Assembly (NCBI GenBank): GCA_965249775.1
Contig: OZ252253.1
Span: forward strand, 124,001-188,000
From: UBA822 sp965249775
GTDB lineage: Bacteria > Gemmatimonadota > Gemmatimonadetes > Longimicrobiales > Gaopeijiaceae
DNA length: 64,000 nt
Reading direction: 5' to 3'
This document shows positions 28,238 to 37,238 of the stretch, one piece after another. Position 1 is the first letter of the stretch. The number at the start of each line of letters is the position of its first letter. A program made the translations under genes and the position numbers. Below the pieces are notes generated by a model. That model made no database searches. It was not told where the DNA came from and worked only from the letters and a program-made list of their open reading frames with translations.

Positions 28238-30148
28238 GTGGAACTCATGATCGCTTTTGATCCAACAGCAAAGCACCGCCGAAAGCCGACATCCTGCTTG
28301 TTCGCAGGGAGGGCTCGGACAGCGCTTGTCGCCACGTTTGGGGGCTTGATGGCGGTAGGCTCCACCAACTGCGTGGCGCCAGCAATCGGGCCTGATGAGG
28401 TCTGGTTCGATCAGCTGTTGTCAGCTCCCCAAGTGACCGATGAACAGGCTAGGGAACTGGCCCACTTCGCAGCGGAGGTTCTCCTCGATCCGGGAAACCC
28501 CGTGAGAGTGATCCCAGAGAAACTGAGGGGAGACTCGGTTCCCCGAATCGTCTTCATCTCGCTGAGCGACGGAAGCTCGACCTCGAGAGTCGTGCTCGGT
28601 TCTGGAAAGGGTTTTGGCTCGGCCCTGGAGGAGGCCTTCCGCAGAGCGGGGGAAGCGAACGACACCGGTGATTCGCCTCGCTGGCTGAAGATCGACGTTG
28701 TAAAGGATGTTTCTCTCCGCACCAATGTGAATGCCGAGCTGCCTTTGGAGCTTCCTAGGAGTCTTCACGGGCTGGCCTTCGACAGAGTTTCGGGATGGGC
28801 CTGGTTGCCGGAGGAGTTGGTGGCTTACACCCTTGTGAACAGTGACCAGGAAATTCGCGTCAGAAACATGGAGAGGTACCTCGTCAAACGGCCGCCTTCT
28901 CGCGACCACACTGAAAGGCTACGCGATTCCGGTTCGCCCACGTTGTACAGATTTACAACCGCGAGCTACTTCTCGGACGGTAGAGAGCCGATGGCGCTTT
29001 ATCGGGGTCATCGTGTCTCCTCCAGGGCCACGAGGGATGAGATGCACCAGGCGGCCGTGGCCGGTGGGCAATACCTCATCCAGGCAGTGGAGGAGGACGG
29101 GAAGTTCGTGTACTCCTACCTGCCCAAGACCGACACGAGCGGAGAAGGCTACAACGTCCTCCGACATGCGGGGACCATCTACTCCATGCTGGAATTGTAC
29201 GATGTGACGGGCGATGCGGCCCTTCTGGAAGCCGCTGAGAGGGCCTTGGACTACCTTCTTGCGGCGGCTTTGCCCTGCGAGCTGGAGGGTGAGAGCCACG
29301 TCTGCATTGTGGAAGATGGAGAGGTCAAATTGGGGGGGAACGGGCTAGCGGCCGTGGCGTTGGCGAGGTACGTAGACGTGACAGGAGATCGGGCGCACCT
29401 CTCCGAACTAATCGCCTGGGGTCGTACCCTACGGGCTCTCCAACGCGAGAGCGGAGAGTTTATACACAAGATCACCTATCCAGGGGCTGAGGATACCGGG
29501 ATGGTGTCGGAGTACTACCCCGGTGAGGCCCTACTGGCACTGGCTCGTATCTATGCACTGGATCCTCAGGAAGTCTGGATGGATGCGGCGGAAGAGGGCG
29601 CTCAATATCTGATCAACGTTCGCGACCGGGGTTTGTCCGTGCGCGAATTGGCTCACGATCACTGGCTGCTCTACGGGCTCAACGAACTTTATCGCCACCG
29701 ACCGAATCCCCTATATCTCGAGCACGCCATGCGAATTGCTCAGGCAATCGTGCTAGGTCAGAACCGGGAACCTGAGTCTCCAGATTGGCTCGGGAGCTAC
29801 TACAGGCCGCCCCGGTCCACCCCTACGGCAACCCGTAGCGAGGGACTCTGTGCGGCCTACCAACTGGCCCGTGACTTCAAGACCCCCGTAGAAGCCGATC
29901 AGATATTGGAAGCTCTGGAGCTGGGAATTGCCTTTGCGCTCCAAACTCAGTTTCGACCCGAGTCGGCGATGTACGTCAGCGACCCCCAGAGATCTCTTGG
30001 AGGGTTCCGTTATAGCTTGACCAATTTCAGACTTCGAATCGACTACACTCAGCACAATATCTCCAGCCTGCTTTGTGGGGCTCGCGTTCTCTCAGAGGCG
30101 GTTCAGAGCCCGGCCGAGCAGCACGGCGTCGCATCGCCACAGTCGTAG
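28238..30148 (+). CDS. Putative exported six-hairpin (alpha/alpha barrel) protein with AMMECR1-like N-terminal part
   Basis: The 636 residues begin with a basic stretch and a hydrophobic segment (LVATFGGLMAVG) that may be a signal or anchor. About residues 55-200 (LLDPGNPVRVIPEKLRG ... WLKIDVVKDV) resemble an AMMECR1-type domain, weakly. From about 265 on the protein has repeated helical hairpins of the six-hairpin glycosidase/epimerase superfamily (LRHAGTIYSMLELYDVTGDAALLEAAERALDYLL; MVSEYYPGEALLALARIYAL). Sugar-active function is plausible but no catalytic pair was assigned. Starts at 28238 (GTG) and 28247 (ATG) are both possible. It stands alone. Confidence 0.6.
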   Translation: MELMIAFDPTAKHRRKPTSCLFAGRARTALVATFGGLMAVGSTNCVAPAIGPDEVWFDQLLSAPQVTDEQARELAHFAAEVLLDPGNPVRVIPEKLRGDSVPRIVFISLSDGSSTSRVVLGSGKGFGSALEEAFRRAGEANDTGDSPRWLKIDVVKDVSLRTNVNAELPLELPRSLHGLAFDRVSGWAWLPEELVAYTLVNSDQEIRVRNMERYLVKRPPSRDHTERLRDSGSPTLYRFTTASYFSDGREPMALYRGHRVSSRATRDEMHQAAVAGGQYLIQAVEEDGKFVYSYLPKTDTSGEGYNVLRHAGTIYSMLELYDVTGDAALLEAAERALDYLLAAALPCELEGESHVCIVEDGEVKLGGNGLAAVALARYVDVTGDRAHLSELIAWGRTLRALQRESGEFIHKITYPGAEDTGMVSEYYPGEALLALARIYALDPQEVWMDAAEEGAQYLINVRDRGLSVRELAHDHWLLYGLNELYRHRPNPLYLEHAMRIAQAIVLGQNREPESPDWLGSYYRPPRSTPTATRSEGLCAAYQLARDFKTPVEADQILEALELGIAFALQTQFRPESAMYVSDPQRSLGGFRYSLTNFRLRIDYTQHNISSLLCGARVLSEAVQSPAEQHGVASPQS

Positions 30149-30302
30149 TCCGACTCTAGACCACCAAATCCCGCAACAAACCCCCGCTTTACCTCAAGTC
30201 CGGGCCTTTCAACGAGATACTCTTTTCCCGTCCGAGGAAAAATTGTGCCCGAGCCGCATGCCGGAATCCGGGGAAAAGCCCGTGGTTATTGAGTTTCCCA
30301 CA

Positions 30303-30317
30303 TGGCACGGATCTCGC
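30303..30317 (+). promoter_or_regulatory. Sigma-54-type promoter before plus-strand pilin cluster
   Basis: TGGCACGGATCTCGC keeps the invariant GG and GC exactly 10 bases apart and differs from the TGGCACG-N4-TTGC consensus at one core base (TCGC for TTGC). It lies 43 bp before the first pilin ATG. Minor pilin genes are sigma-54 dependent in several bacteria. Assignment is by pattern. Confidence 0.5.
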
Positions 30318-30359
30318 GGATGCTACACACCGTAGTCTGCCCGTCGCCTAAGCGAGCGA

Positions 30360-30770
30360 ATGGACATGAATGATCTTCAACGGCGTCTCCGATCCAGAGC
30401 GGGCTTCTCGCTACTCGAGCTGGTCACGTCACTCATGGTGCTCGCTTTCGGCGTCGTGGGGCTCGCAACGACGACGGTCTTCATCACAGGTCAACTCACG
30501 TTGGCGGAGGTCGCTACCGCACGGGCCGCCGCCAGTAGGAGTGCAATGGAGCGCATCCGCGCGACCCCGTACGACGCAATCGGCCCAGGGCGTGATACCA
30601 TCGGGCCGATGGTAGTTTCCTGGACGGTGACCGCCACGACGCCACAGACCACGACGCTCGCCGTCGTGATCTTGGGTCCGGGTCAAGCGTCCATCTCCGA
30701 AGGCCAGTCGGCCCCCATACTGTCGAGCGCCGTCGCGGACACGCTCATCTACACTGTGCTGAGACCATGA
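30360..30770 (+). CDS. Type IV prepilin-like protein (PilV-like), plus-strand cluster
   Basis: This 136-residue protein has a short basic leader and a prepilin cleavage site RAGFSLLELV (cut between Gly and Phe, Glu at +5), followed by the hydrophobic N-terminal helix. PilV-type proteins prime type IV pilus or pseudopilus assembly at the inner membrane after processing by PilD. ATG starts at 30360 and 30366 are both possible. It overlaps the next gene by 4 bp (ATGA). Subtype follows from gene order V-W-X. Confidence 0.85.
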   Translation: MDMNDLQRRLRSRAGFSLLELVTSLMVLAFGVVGLATTTVFITGQLTLAEVATARAAASRSAMERIRATPYDAIGPGRDTIGPMVVSWTVTATTPQTTTLAVVILGPGQASISEGQSAPILSSAVADTLIYTVLRP

Positions 30771-31570
30771 GGGCGGGTAAGAGGGGGGGATTCACGCTCG
30801 TGGAACTCCTCATCGTCGCCGTGCTCGGTGCCATCGTTGCCGGCGGCACCTACCTGATGATCCTCAAGAGCCAGGAAGCCTACACGCTCCAGATCGCGCG
30901 GATGCAGGGCCAGCAGACCGTGCGTGCTGGAACGGACATCCTGTTTACCGAGCTCAGAGAGTTGAGCGCCGTTGAAGGCGACATCCTGACCATGAAAGCG
31001 GATCGGATCGAGGTCCGCGCCATGCGGGCCTTCGGCCTAGTGTGTAAAGTCGACCCGACCGGAAGCCCCATACACGTGAAGAAAATGGGTCGCTACTTCG
31101 AGAGCGGTGATTCCATTGTCGTGTTCGCCGACAACGATCCCGATATCTCGAGCGACGACCGGATTCTGTCCGGGGTCGTGGAAACAATCAGCGTGGACCC
31201 GACTGAGACATGCACAGGAGCGGATACGGTACAGTCGCTAGGGGTTCCTGCCTTGGTCGCGGCTCTGGCGCGGGACACGGTGCGTCCCGGGGCTCCAGTC
31301 CGAGGGTTCACCCGCTACGTGTACGGATTGTACTCGGTGGACGGGGAACACTATCTGGCCCGCAAGTCTGGCACGACGACGGAGCCCCTGGTGGGGCCAC
31401 TCTCCGCGAACGGGGTCTCGTTCACGTACATGGACGCTGACGGGAAGGTCACTACGAACCCCAGGGCGGTCACTCGGATCGAGGCGACACTTCGGTCGAT
31501 ATCGGAGGCCACGAGCGAGCAGGATCTCGTGGCGGACTCCCTTTCGACTACGATCTATCTGCGGAACTAG
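30767..31570 (+). CDS. Type IV prepilin-like protein (PilW-like), plus-strand cluster
   Basis: The 267 residues start MRAGKRGGFTLVELLIV, a canonical prepilin site with Glu at +5, then a membrane helix and a globular domain. Its C-terminal half (NGVSFTYMDADGKVTTNP, ATLRSISEAT and STTIYLRN at the end) aligns with the PilW-like gene of the minus-strand cluster (39055-40032), which shows the two clusters are paralogous. It ends at STTIYLRN with no aspartate tail. Confidence 0.87.
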   Translation: MRAGKRGGFTLVELLIVAVLGAIVAGGTYLMILKSQEAYTLQIARMQGQQTVRAGTDILFTELRELSAVEGDILTMKADRIEVRAMRAFGLVCKVDPTGSPIHVKKMGRYFESGDSIVVFADNDPDISSDDRILSGVVETISVDPTETCTGADTVQSLGVPALVAALARDTVRPGAPVRGFTRYVYGLYSVDGEHYLARKSGTTTEPLVGPLSANGVSFTYMDADGKVTTNPRAVTRIEATLRSISEATSEQDLVADSLSTTIYLRN

Positions 31571-31607
31571 CGAATGATGCGAATCGGTTCGATGGAGGTA
31601 GGCTGAG

Positions 31608-32762
31608 ATGGCACAGCGAGAGCACTGCGGCTTTGCCCTTCCCGTGACGGTGCTCGCTATCGTGATCGTGGGCGTGATCACGACGGGAGGGTTCTTCATG
31701 GCGCGCCAGGAGGGGCGTGTCGGTGAGGCAAGGGAGCACGCCGCTCTGGCCTTCTATTTGACCGAGCGGGGCATGGTGGACGTCATGGCCGACTGGAACT
31801 CCGCACTCTTTGGAGCGCTGACCCTGTGGGGTGACACCGTTGTGACCCTAGACTACTCGAGTCTCGGTCGAGTCTCGGCCCGCGTCACCAGAATGACCGA
31901 TTTCCTATACTTCTTGGACGTCGATGCCACAGTCACCACGGGTGGTGCCGCGCCGTCGGGGGCGTCTCGGCGCGTGGGCGTGACGGTGCGCCTGTCGACG
32001 GCCGATATGGCCCCTCCAGCAGCACTCTGGACTCGAGGCACGACGCAGCTAAGTGGCACGGCCGAGGTGCACGGCGAAGATGAAGTGCCCGACGGTTGGG
32101 CAGGCCTCTGCTCCGGGAGCTTGGTAGACAAGCCTGGCATTCTCACGGACGACGTCACGCAGGTCAGTACCCGAGGGGCTACGAAAATCACCGGAAATCC
32201 GGCCGTAGCAGAGGATCCCCTCATCACCGAATCGACTTTCACGAAGTTCGGCGACCTGACCTGGGATGACCTCACCGGTATGGCTGACATCACCTTGAGC
32301 GGGGGAAGCTTCAGCAGCGCTCCCGACAGTACCGACGCCGGTCTCTGCGATGCAGGCCAAGCGTTCCCCGGCAACTGGGGCAATCCCGAGAACCCGGGGG
32401 CGGCGTGCTTCGATTGGGTCCCCATCATCCATATTACCGGCAACGCAAGAATCCAGTCCGGCGGCGTGGGGCAGGGAGTCTTGCTCGTGGATGGAAACCT
32501 CGATCTGCGGGGCAACTTCGCGTTCTACGGCATCATCATCGTGCAGGGAACGATGGAGACCCAGGGGCAAGGAAACCGGGTGTACGGTGGTGTCATGGCC
32601 AGCAATGCGAATCTCGATACTCAGGCGCTCACGGGTGGATCAGTGGTCACGAATTCCACGTGCGCAGTGACCCGAGCTATTCGCGAAAACTCGAGCCTCA
32701 CCCGGGTTCGACCCCTGGCCGCCCGGAGCTGGGTCGATCTTTCGGCGATTTCGGACAGCTAG
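31608..32762 (+). CDS. PilX-like minor pilin with long passenger domain
   Basis: This 384-residue protein begins MAQREHCGFALPVTVLAIVIVG. The GFALPV form without Glu at +5 is usual for PilX-type proteins. After the helix and an AREHAALAFYLTERG segment, a long domain (about 140-384) is rich in short beta repeats (ITGNARIQSGGVGQGVLLVDGNLDLRG), resembling a beta-helix. A good GGAGGTAGG ribosome site precedes the ATG. It is third in the V-W-X set, 37 bp after PilW. Confidence 0.83.
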   Translation: MAQREHCGFALPVTVLAIVIVGVITTGGFFMARQEGRVGEAREHAALAFYLTERGMVDVMADWNSALFGALTLWGDTVVTLDYSSLGRVSARVTRMTDFLYFLDVDATVTTGGAAPSGASRRVGVTVRLSTADMAPPAALWTRGTTQLSGTAEVHGEDEVPDGWAGLCSGSLVDKPGILTDDVTQVSTRGATKITGNPAVAEDPLITESTFTKFGDLTWDDLTGMADITLSGGSFSSAPDSTDAGLCDAGQAFPGNWGNPENPGAACFDWVPIIHITGNARIQSGGVGQGVLLVDGNLDLRGNFAFYGIIIVQGTMETQGQGNRVYGGVMASNANLDTQALTGGSVVTNSTCAVTRAIRENSSLTRVRPLAARSWVDLSAISDS

Positions 32763-32925
32763 GTTTCTATCAGTGCGGCAGACACGCGGCAGATCAAGAA
32801 CTCCCCATCAAAACGTTTACTGAAATTGCGGCTTGTTCCGGCCCGAAAATTTTCTTGACAAGGTTCGGAGCCTGGTGAATCGTAAAATAGCTTTTCGGTA
32901 AAAATATGTTCCCGACGGAGAGGCT

Positions 32926-33363
32926 ATGAAAGACTGGTCGCGAAGCATCTATCTCACCGTTCTGATGACGGCAGTCCTGGCCGACGCCGCGATACTCTAC
33001 TTCCCGGTCCAACCGGCTCAACGCCTGGTTGTCGGCCTACTTCTCGTCCCAGTGATGCTCTGGACCGGCATACGGCTGGAGGCGATGGCGATGCTCACGA
33101 ATCGCGACCGTTGGACGACTCGAGGTCGGGTCTTCCGCGAGTTGCGATCCCAGGTCGTGGTCCTTCTCGAGCAGGTTCGACGGCTCAACTGGGTCGCCGT
33201 GGACGCGGAGCGCGGGTTCCGGGACCGAGACGAAGCCATGCGTGAGATGGACGCCATCGAGAACGAGATCAGGGACATGATCACCGACGTCCGCAAGGCT
33301 GCAGGCAGGCCCTCCTCGGAGACCGAGACGACCATAATCAGAGAACCGGAGACTGTCGGGTAG
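32926..33363 (+). CDS. Membrane-anchored coiled-coil protein, paralogue A
   Basis: The 145 residues have two hydrophobic segments (about 8-25 and 33-50) and then a cytoplasmic-type coiled coil (RELRSQVVVLLEQVRRLNWVAVDAERG). The family is not recognised. It is clearly paralogous to the 38132-38587 gene: the LRxQVxxLLxxVRRLxWxAVDxxRGxRxRxxA pattern is shared. The two lie at opposite ends of the HEAT/HD-GYP block between the pilin clusters. Strong GGAGAGG ribosome site. Confidence 0.75.
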   Translation: MKDWSRSIYLTVLMTAVLADAAILYFPVQPAQRLVVGLLLVPVMLWTGIRLEAMAMLTNRDRWTTRGRVFRELRSQVVVLLEQVRRLNWVAVDAERGFRDRDEAMREMDAIENEIRDMITDVRKAAGRPSSETETTIIREPETVG

Positions 33364-33413
33364 CTCCAGCTACAGAGCGGTGGCCGAGCATCTACAGCTA
33401 CCCTGAGGGCGGA

Positions 33414-35261
33414 ATGGCTCCTTCTACCAGCACTGACGCAACCGCTCTCCGAGCCCTTCTTCATTCCTGGGAGAAGGGCCTTCGAACCCTCTCCATGTAC
33501 CTCCCAAACAATCCGGTGCGTCAACAGACGATCGACGCGCTGCAGGAAGGGCTCTCCGCGCTCTGGCAACAGCTTCCGGAATTCGCCCTGACGGTTTCCG
33601 AGAACGGCCTGGAGTGGAAGTCGGAGATCGTTCTTCCCGTCGAGAACAAGTCCGAAAGCCTTGCGTGGACCCTCTTCCGGGACGGAATCAGGTGGATAGT
33701 CTTTTCCCCGGGAGCGGAAGGGGAGGAGATCGTCACCTTCCTGAACATCATTCAGCGGGCCCGAACCCTCACGGATGAAGACGAAGAGGATCTCCGTACG
33801 CTGCTCTGGACGGCGGATTTCCAGTCCATTCGCTACAAAGTGGCCGAGCTGGGAGAAATCGATGGCGAACCGATTGAGGGCACGCCAGCGTCCAACCGCG
33901 GTTCCAAACTGTCACCGGAGGAGCTCAGAGGCCTCCTCTTGGGGGATATCGCCGATCAACCGGAAGACGGCCAGAAAGACGAGCAGGGGGACGTCCAGGG
34001 GGACGTCCAGGAGGATGCCCAGGAGGATGCCCAGGAGGACGCTCAGGAGGACGCTCAGGGCCAGGATGCCCTGGAGGAGGAGGACCAGGAGGACAGCCAA
34101 GAGGGTGGAGACAGCGAAGGCAGTGCGCCGGTTCCCAGGGGAGTCGTCAACTTGGCGGAGTACGAATCGACACTCTACTTCCTGGACGAGCCTGAGATCG
34201 ATTACCTCAGGGATGAGGTCCGGCGTGAATACGAGCAGAACCTCAACGAGAATGTACTCTCGATGCTCTTCGACATCTTCGAGGAACAGCCTGATGCCGA
34301 AGTACGCTCGGACATCATTTCGATTCTCAGCGACCTCTTCCCCCACTTGCTCAACGCCGGGGACTTCCAGTCCGTAGGCTACCTCATTTCGGAAACACTG
34401 GTTGTGCTCAATCAGGCGGAAGAGATCCTTCCAGAGCACAGGCAGCTCTTGACTCGGCTCACCACGACGTTCTCGAGGCCGGATGCCGTAGAGCAACTCC
34501 TCGAGGCTCTGGACATGGCCGCGATCGAGCCATCAATCGAGGAAACCAAGCAGGTGTTCGCGCACCTGACGCCGGACGTCTTGAGCACGGTCCTCAAGTG
34601 GCAAGGACGCCTTTCGAACAAGGAGATGGGGGAGACTCTGGACAGGGCGGCGGACCGGATGGCCCAGCAGAGCTCGGCTGCCGTGGGCGTCGCCTTGGCG
34701 TCGTCGGAGCGAGTTGTCGTCGTCGAGGCCCTTCGGCTGGTCAAGGAGGGAGGCCTCAAAGGCGTCGAAGATCAGATGGTCGACCTCGTGGAGCACGAGG
34801 ATGTAGGCATCCGCAACGCTCTGGCTCGGGCCCTGGCTGCGGTGCCGAGTTCTTCGACAATGAAAGCGTTGGTCTGGCTCTTGGAGGACGCTGATCCCGA
34901 AGTGCGGACCGCCGCCGTCAAGGGCCTGGCCAAGAGACGATACAAGGGCGCCTTGCCCGTGCTCGAGCGCATCGTACTGGGCACCGAGCTACGGTCTCGC
35001 GACCTGACGGAGGCGAGAGCATTCTTTCGGGCCTACGGGGTGATCGCCGGCGAGGCTGCCGTGGCCAACCTCAAGGAAATCCTCCTTCCCAAGGCCTTCT
35101 GGAGGTCCGCGGATTCGGATAGACGTGCTTGTGCGGCCTTGGCCCTCGGACATGTGCCCAGCCAAGCAGCGCGGGGCGCACTCCAACGAGCGGCGAAGGA
35201 TAAGCAGCTCGTGGTGCGGAGTGCGGCGATGAGGGCCCTCCGACAGGCCGATAAGAAATGA
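33414..35261 (+). CDS. HEAT-repeat protein with acidic Gln/Asp/Glu repeat linker
   Basis: The 615-residue cytoplasmic protein has an alpha/beta N-terminal region (1-150) and a low-complexity acidic linker (about 185-240) of repeated QEDA units, encoded by 12-bp repeats near 33985-34065. A helical C-terminal half contains HEAT-like repeats (about 410-615, for example IRNALARALAAVPSSSTMKALVWLLEDADPEVRTAAVKGL). HEAT arrays are protein-binding scaffolds. Its stop overlaps the HD-GYP start by 4 bp, so the two products are probably partners. The N-terminal region resembles the neighbour's N-terminus in length and style (both start with a short leader and then LxxLxxYPxNNxxV-like text). Confidence 0.8.
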   Translation: MAPSTSTDATALRALLHSWEKGLRTLSMYLPNNPVRQQTIDALQEGLSALWQQLPEFALTVSENGLEWKSEIVLPVENKSESLAWTLFRDGIRWIVFSPGAEGEEIVTFLNIIQRARTLTDEDEEDLRTLLWTADFQSIRYKVAELGEIDGEPIEGTPASNRGSKLSPEELRGLLLGDIADQPEDGQKDEQGDVQGDVQEDAQEDAQEDAQEDAQGQDALEEEDQEDSQEGGDSEGSAPVPRGVVNLAEYESTLYFLDEPEIDYLRDEVRREYEQNLNENVLSMLFDIFEEQPDAEVRSDIISILSDLFPHLLNAGDFQSVGYLISETLVVLNQAEEILPEHRQLLTRLTTTFSRPDAVEQLLEALDMAAIEPSIEETKQVFAHLTPDVLSTVLKWQGRLSNKEMGETLDRAADRMAQQSSAAVGVALASSERVVVVEALRLVKEGGLKGVEDQMVDLVEHEDVGIRNALARALAAVPSSSTMKALVWLLEDADPEVRTAAVKGLAKRRYKGALPVLERIVLGTELRSRDLTEARAFFRAYGVIAGEAAVANLKEILLPKAFWRSADSDRRACAALALGHVPSQAARGALQRAAKDKQLVVRSAAMRALRQADKK

Positions 35262-36742
35262 GCCAGGCGACCAACGGATCGGGAGAGACGGTCTTGCCGA
35301 CCGCCACGGGTGGCCCCGAAGCCCAGCTTGCCGCGCTGCGCGTCCAAGGCCGGAACTTCCTTTTGGCGCTATACAAGGCTCTGAGGAGCATCAAGCTCTA
35401 CCCCATGGACAACGCCCAGGTGAGGGGCAGCCTCGGTGAACTGGCCTCGTCGACTCAAGATATTCTGAAGGTCAACGGGGGGCTTGAACTGAGGATCAGC
35501 GGCGAGATCCTTTATGTGAACGGCATCCGGCTGCGCATGGACGTAGACAACTTCGCGTCCTTCGGACATGTGGTCAGGGCTTTTTCCGGAGCCGGAATCG
35601 GTCTGCTCCTCGTCGACACTCCTCCCGGCCAACAGGAGTGGAAGACTTTCGTTGCCCAGCTGCTCCGTTTCAAGCCCGAGGAGAATGGCGAGCACCGTGT
35701 CAGTGAGTTCCAGAGGGTGATCCTGCAGCGTGGAGTCCGGAACGTCATCGTAGGGCCGCCCTCGGAAGGAGATGCCGACCTCGAGGACGAGGCAGCGCGA
35801 AAGCATGCCGCCAAGCACACCTACCAGCAGTCGATCGCCATGACGAAGGAGTTGTTCGAAAGCGCCCGCATGGGTCGCACGCCCCGACTCCTGCACATCA
35901 GGCACGCGGTGCAGGGCATCGTCGATCAGGTGCTCACCAACGACGTGACGATCATGGGACTCAGTACGCTCAGGGGCCACGACGACTCCACGTACACGAA
36001 CACGGTCAACGTGTGCATCTTCAGCCTTGCCCTTGGCCGAAGGATCGGTCTGAGCAAGGCTCGACTGTTCGATCTGGGGATAGCGGCGCTTCTCCACGAC
36101 GTGGGCAAGGGCCACGTCGACGTCGACGTCATCCTGAAGCAGGGGGAGCTCACCGCCGAAGAACGTAGCCAAATGGAGACCCACACATGGCGCGGCGCTC
36201 TGAGCGCGTTCGGCCTACGACAGTTTGGTGAGATCCCTCTACGGGGCATGATTGCCGCGTACGAGCACCACATGAAGGTGGACTTGTCAGGCTACCCCAA
36301 GTGTCGCAGACCTCGGGAGCTCTCCGTTTTCTCGAAGATCGTCGCCTTGGCCGACGCCTATAACAGTGCCACCACCGACCGTAGTCATGCTGGCGCCAAG
36401 TCGCCGGACGCCGTTCTCCGAGAGCTCTGGGAGGATCCGAGCTACGGACACGACCCCATCCTCGTGAAGGCCCTCATCAACCTCTTGGGGATCTACCCGG
36501 TTGGGACGTGTGTCATTCTCGACACGTTCGAAGTCGGCTTGGTCCACGCCGCCAACTCAGATGCCAATCATATCGATCGACCCATTGTTCGTGTCCTCGG
36601 TGATAGCAATGGGACATGGATGGATGATCCGCCGCTGGTGGACCTGGCCGAGACCGAAGCCGACGGCACGTTCAGCCGCTCCATCATTAAAGTCACGGAT
36701 CCCGACAAGTACATGATCAATGTGTCCGACTATTTCGTGTAG
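35258..36742 (+). CDS. HD-GYP-type phosphodiesterase
   Basis: The 494 residues have an uncharacterised N-terminal domain (1-215) and an HD-GYP domain (about 240-400) with LLHDVGKGHVDVDVI, ETHTWRGA, the AAYEHHMKVDLSGYP motif and ALADAYNSATTDRSH. HD-GYP proteins hydrolyse cyclic di-GMP or related dinucleotides and often control pili and motility. The GYP stretch reads SGYP within DLSGYP instead of DGSGYP, which may or may not alter activity. It is coupled to the HEAT gene upstream and followed by a broken response regulator. Location between pilin clusters suggests surface-appendage control. Confidence 0.88.
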   Translation: MSQATNGSGETVLPTATGGPEAQLAALRVQGRNFLLALYKALRSIKLYPMDNAQVRGSLGELASSTQDILKVNGGLELRISGEILYVNGIRLRMDVDNFASFGHVVRAFSGAGIGLLLVDTPPGQQEWKTFVAQLLRFKPEENGEHRVSEFQRVILQRGVRNVIVGPPSEGDADLEDEAARKHAAKHTYQQSIAMTKELFESARMGRTPRLLHIRHAVQGIVDQVLTNDVTIMGLSTLRGHDDSTYTNTVNVCIFSLALGRRIGLSKARLFDLGIAALLHDVGKGHVDVDVILKQGELTAEERSQMETHTWRGALSAFGLRQFGEIPLRGMIAAYEHHMKVDLSGYPKCRRPRELSVFSKIVALADAYNSATTDRSHAGAKSPDAVLRELWEDPSYGHDPILVKALINLLGIYPVGTCVILDTFEVGLVHAANSDANHIDRPIVRVLGDSNGTWMDDPPLVDLAETEADGTFSRSIIKVTDPDKYMINVSDYFV

Positions 36743-36847
36743 CGACGTCTCGCCCCGTCGAGGATGCAGGCTTGCATCCCCGCCGATCGTGCTGTATCGA
36801 TCGAACATCAGCCGGTATGTCAAAATTTCCCCGAGATCCCGAACACT

Positions 36848-37237
36848 ATGGCCAACGTACTGATTGTCGACGACGAAGAGATGGATCGGTTTCTGGAGAG
36901 CAGGATCGTCGAGGATGCCGGGCACACGCCCTTGTTTGCCGGCGACGGCGAGATAGCGATGGAACTTTAAAAGGAAAACGACATCGCCCTGGTGATCACG
37001 GATATGCGGATGCCCAACGTGGACGGACTAGCCTTCATCGCAGACCTGCTCGCGCACGATCCCGATGCCGCCATCATCGTGGTGTCCGGCCATGAGGAGG
37101 ACATCCAGAAGGCAGAGAGATTGGGAGTGCTCGCGGGGTTGGTTAAGCCCATCGAGCCCGAAAGGCTCATCCAGAGGGTTCAGGAGGTGCTGGACAACCT
37201 GACGCGGGGCGGCGACATGTGGGGAAGTGGGTGGTAG
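36848..37237 (+). pseudogene. Response-regulator receiver domain interrupted by an in-frame TAA
   Basis: The reading frame has all hallmarks of a single CheY-like receiver: MANVLIVDDEEMDRF (acidic pair), LVITDMRMPNVDG with the phospho-accepting Asp, IIVVSGHEED and the conserved Lys in LVKPIEP. However, TAA at 36968-36970 interrupts it after IAMEL, and the same frame then continues KENDIALVITDMRMP to 37237. Only the first 40 residues would be made, without the phosphorylation site. This is either a recent nonsense mutation (one base change in CTTTAAAAGG) or a sequence error. It would be an about 129-residue partner for the adjacent HD-GYP/HEAT genes. Confidence 0.85.
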
Positions 37238-37238
37238 C

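Noticed and set aside
36962..36976. Programmed +1 frameshift (CTT TAA resembles the prfB site)
   Set aside because: The homologous continuation is in the same frame after the stop, so a frameshift would lose it.
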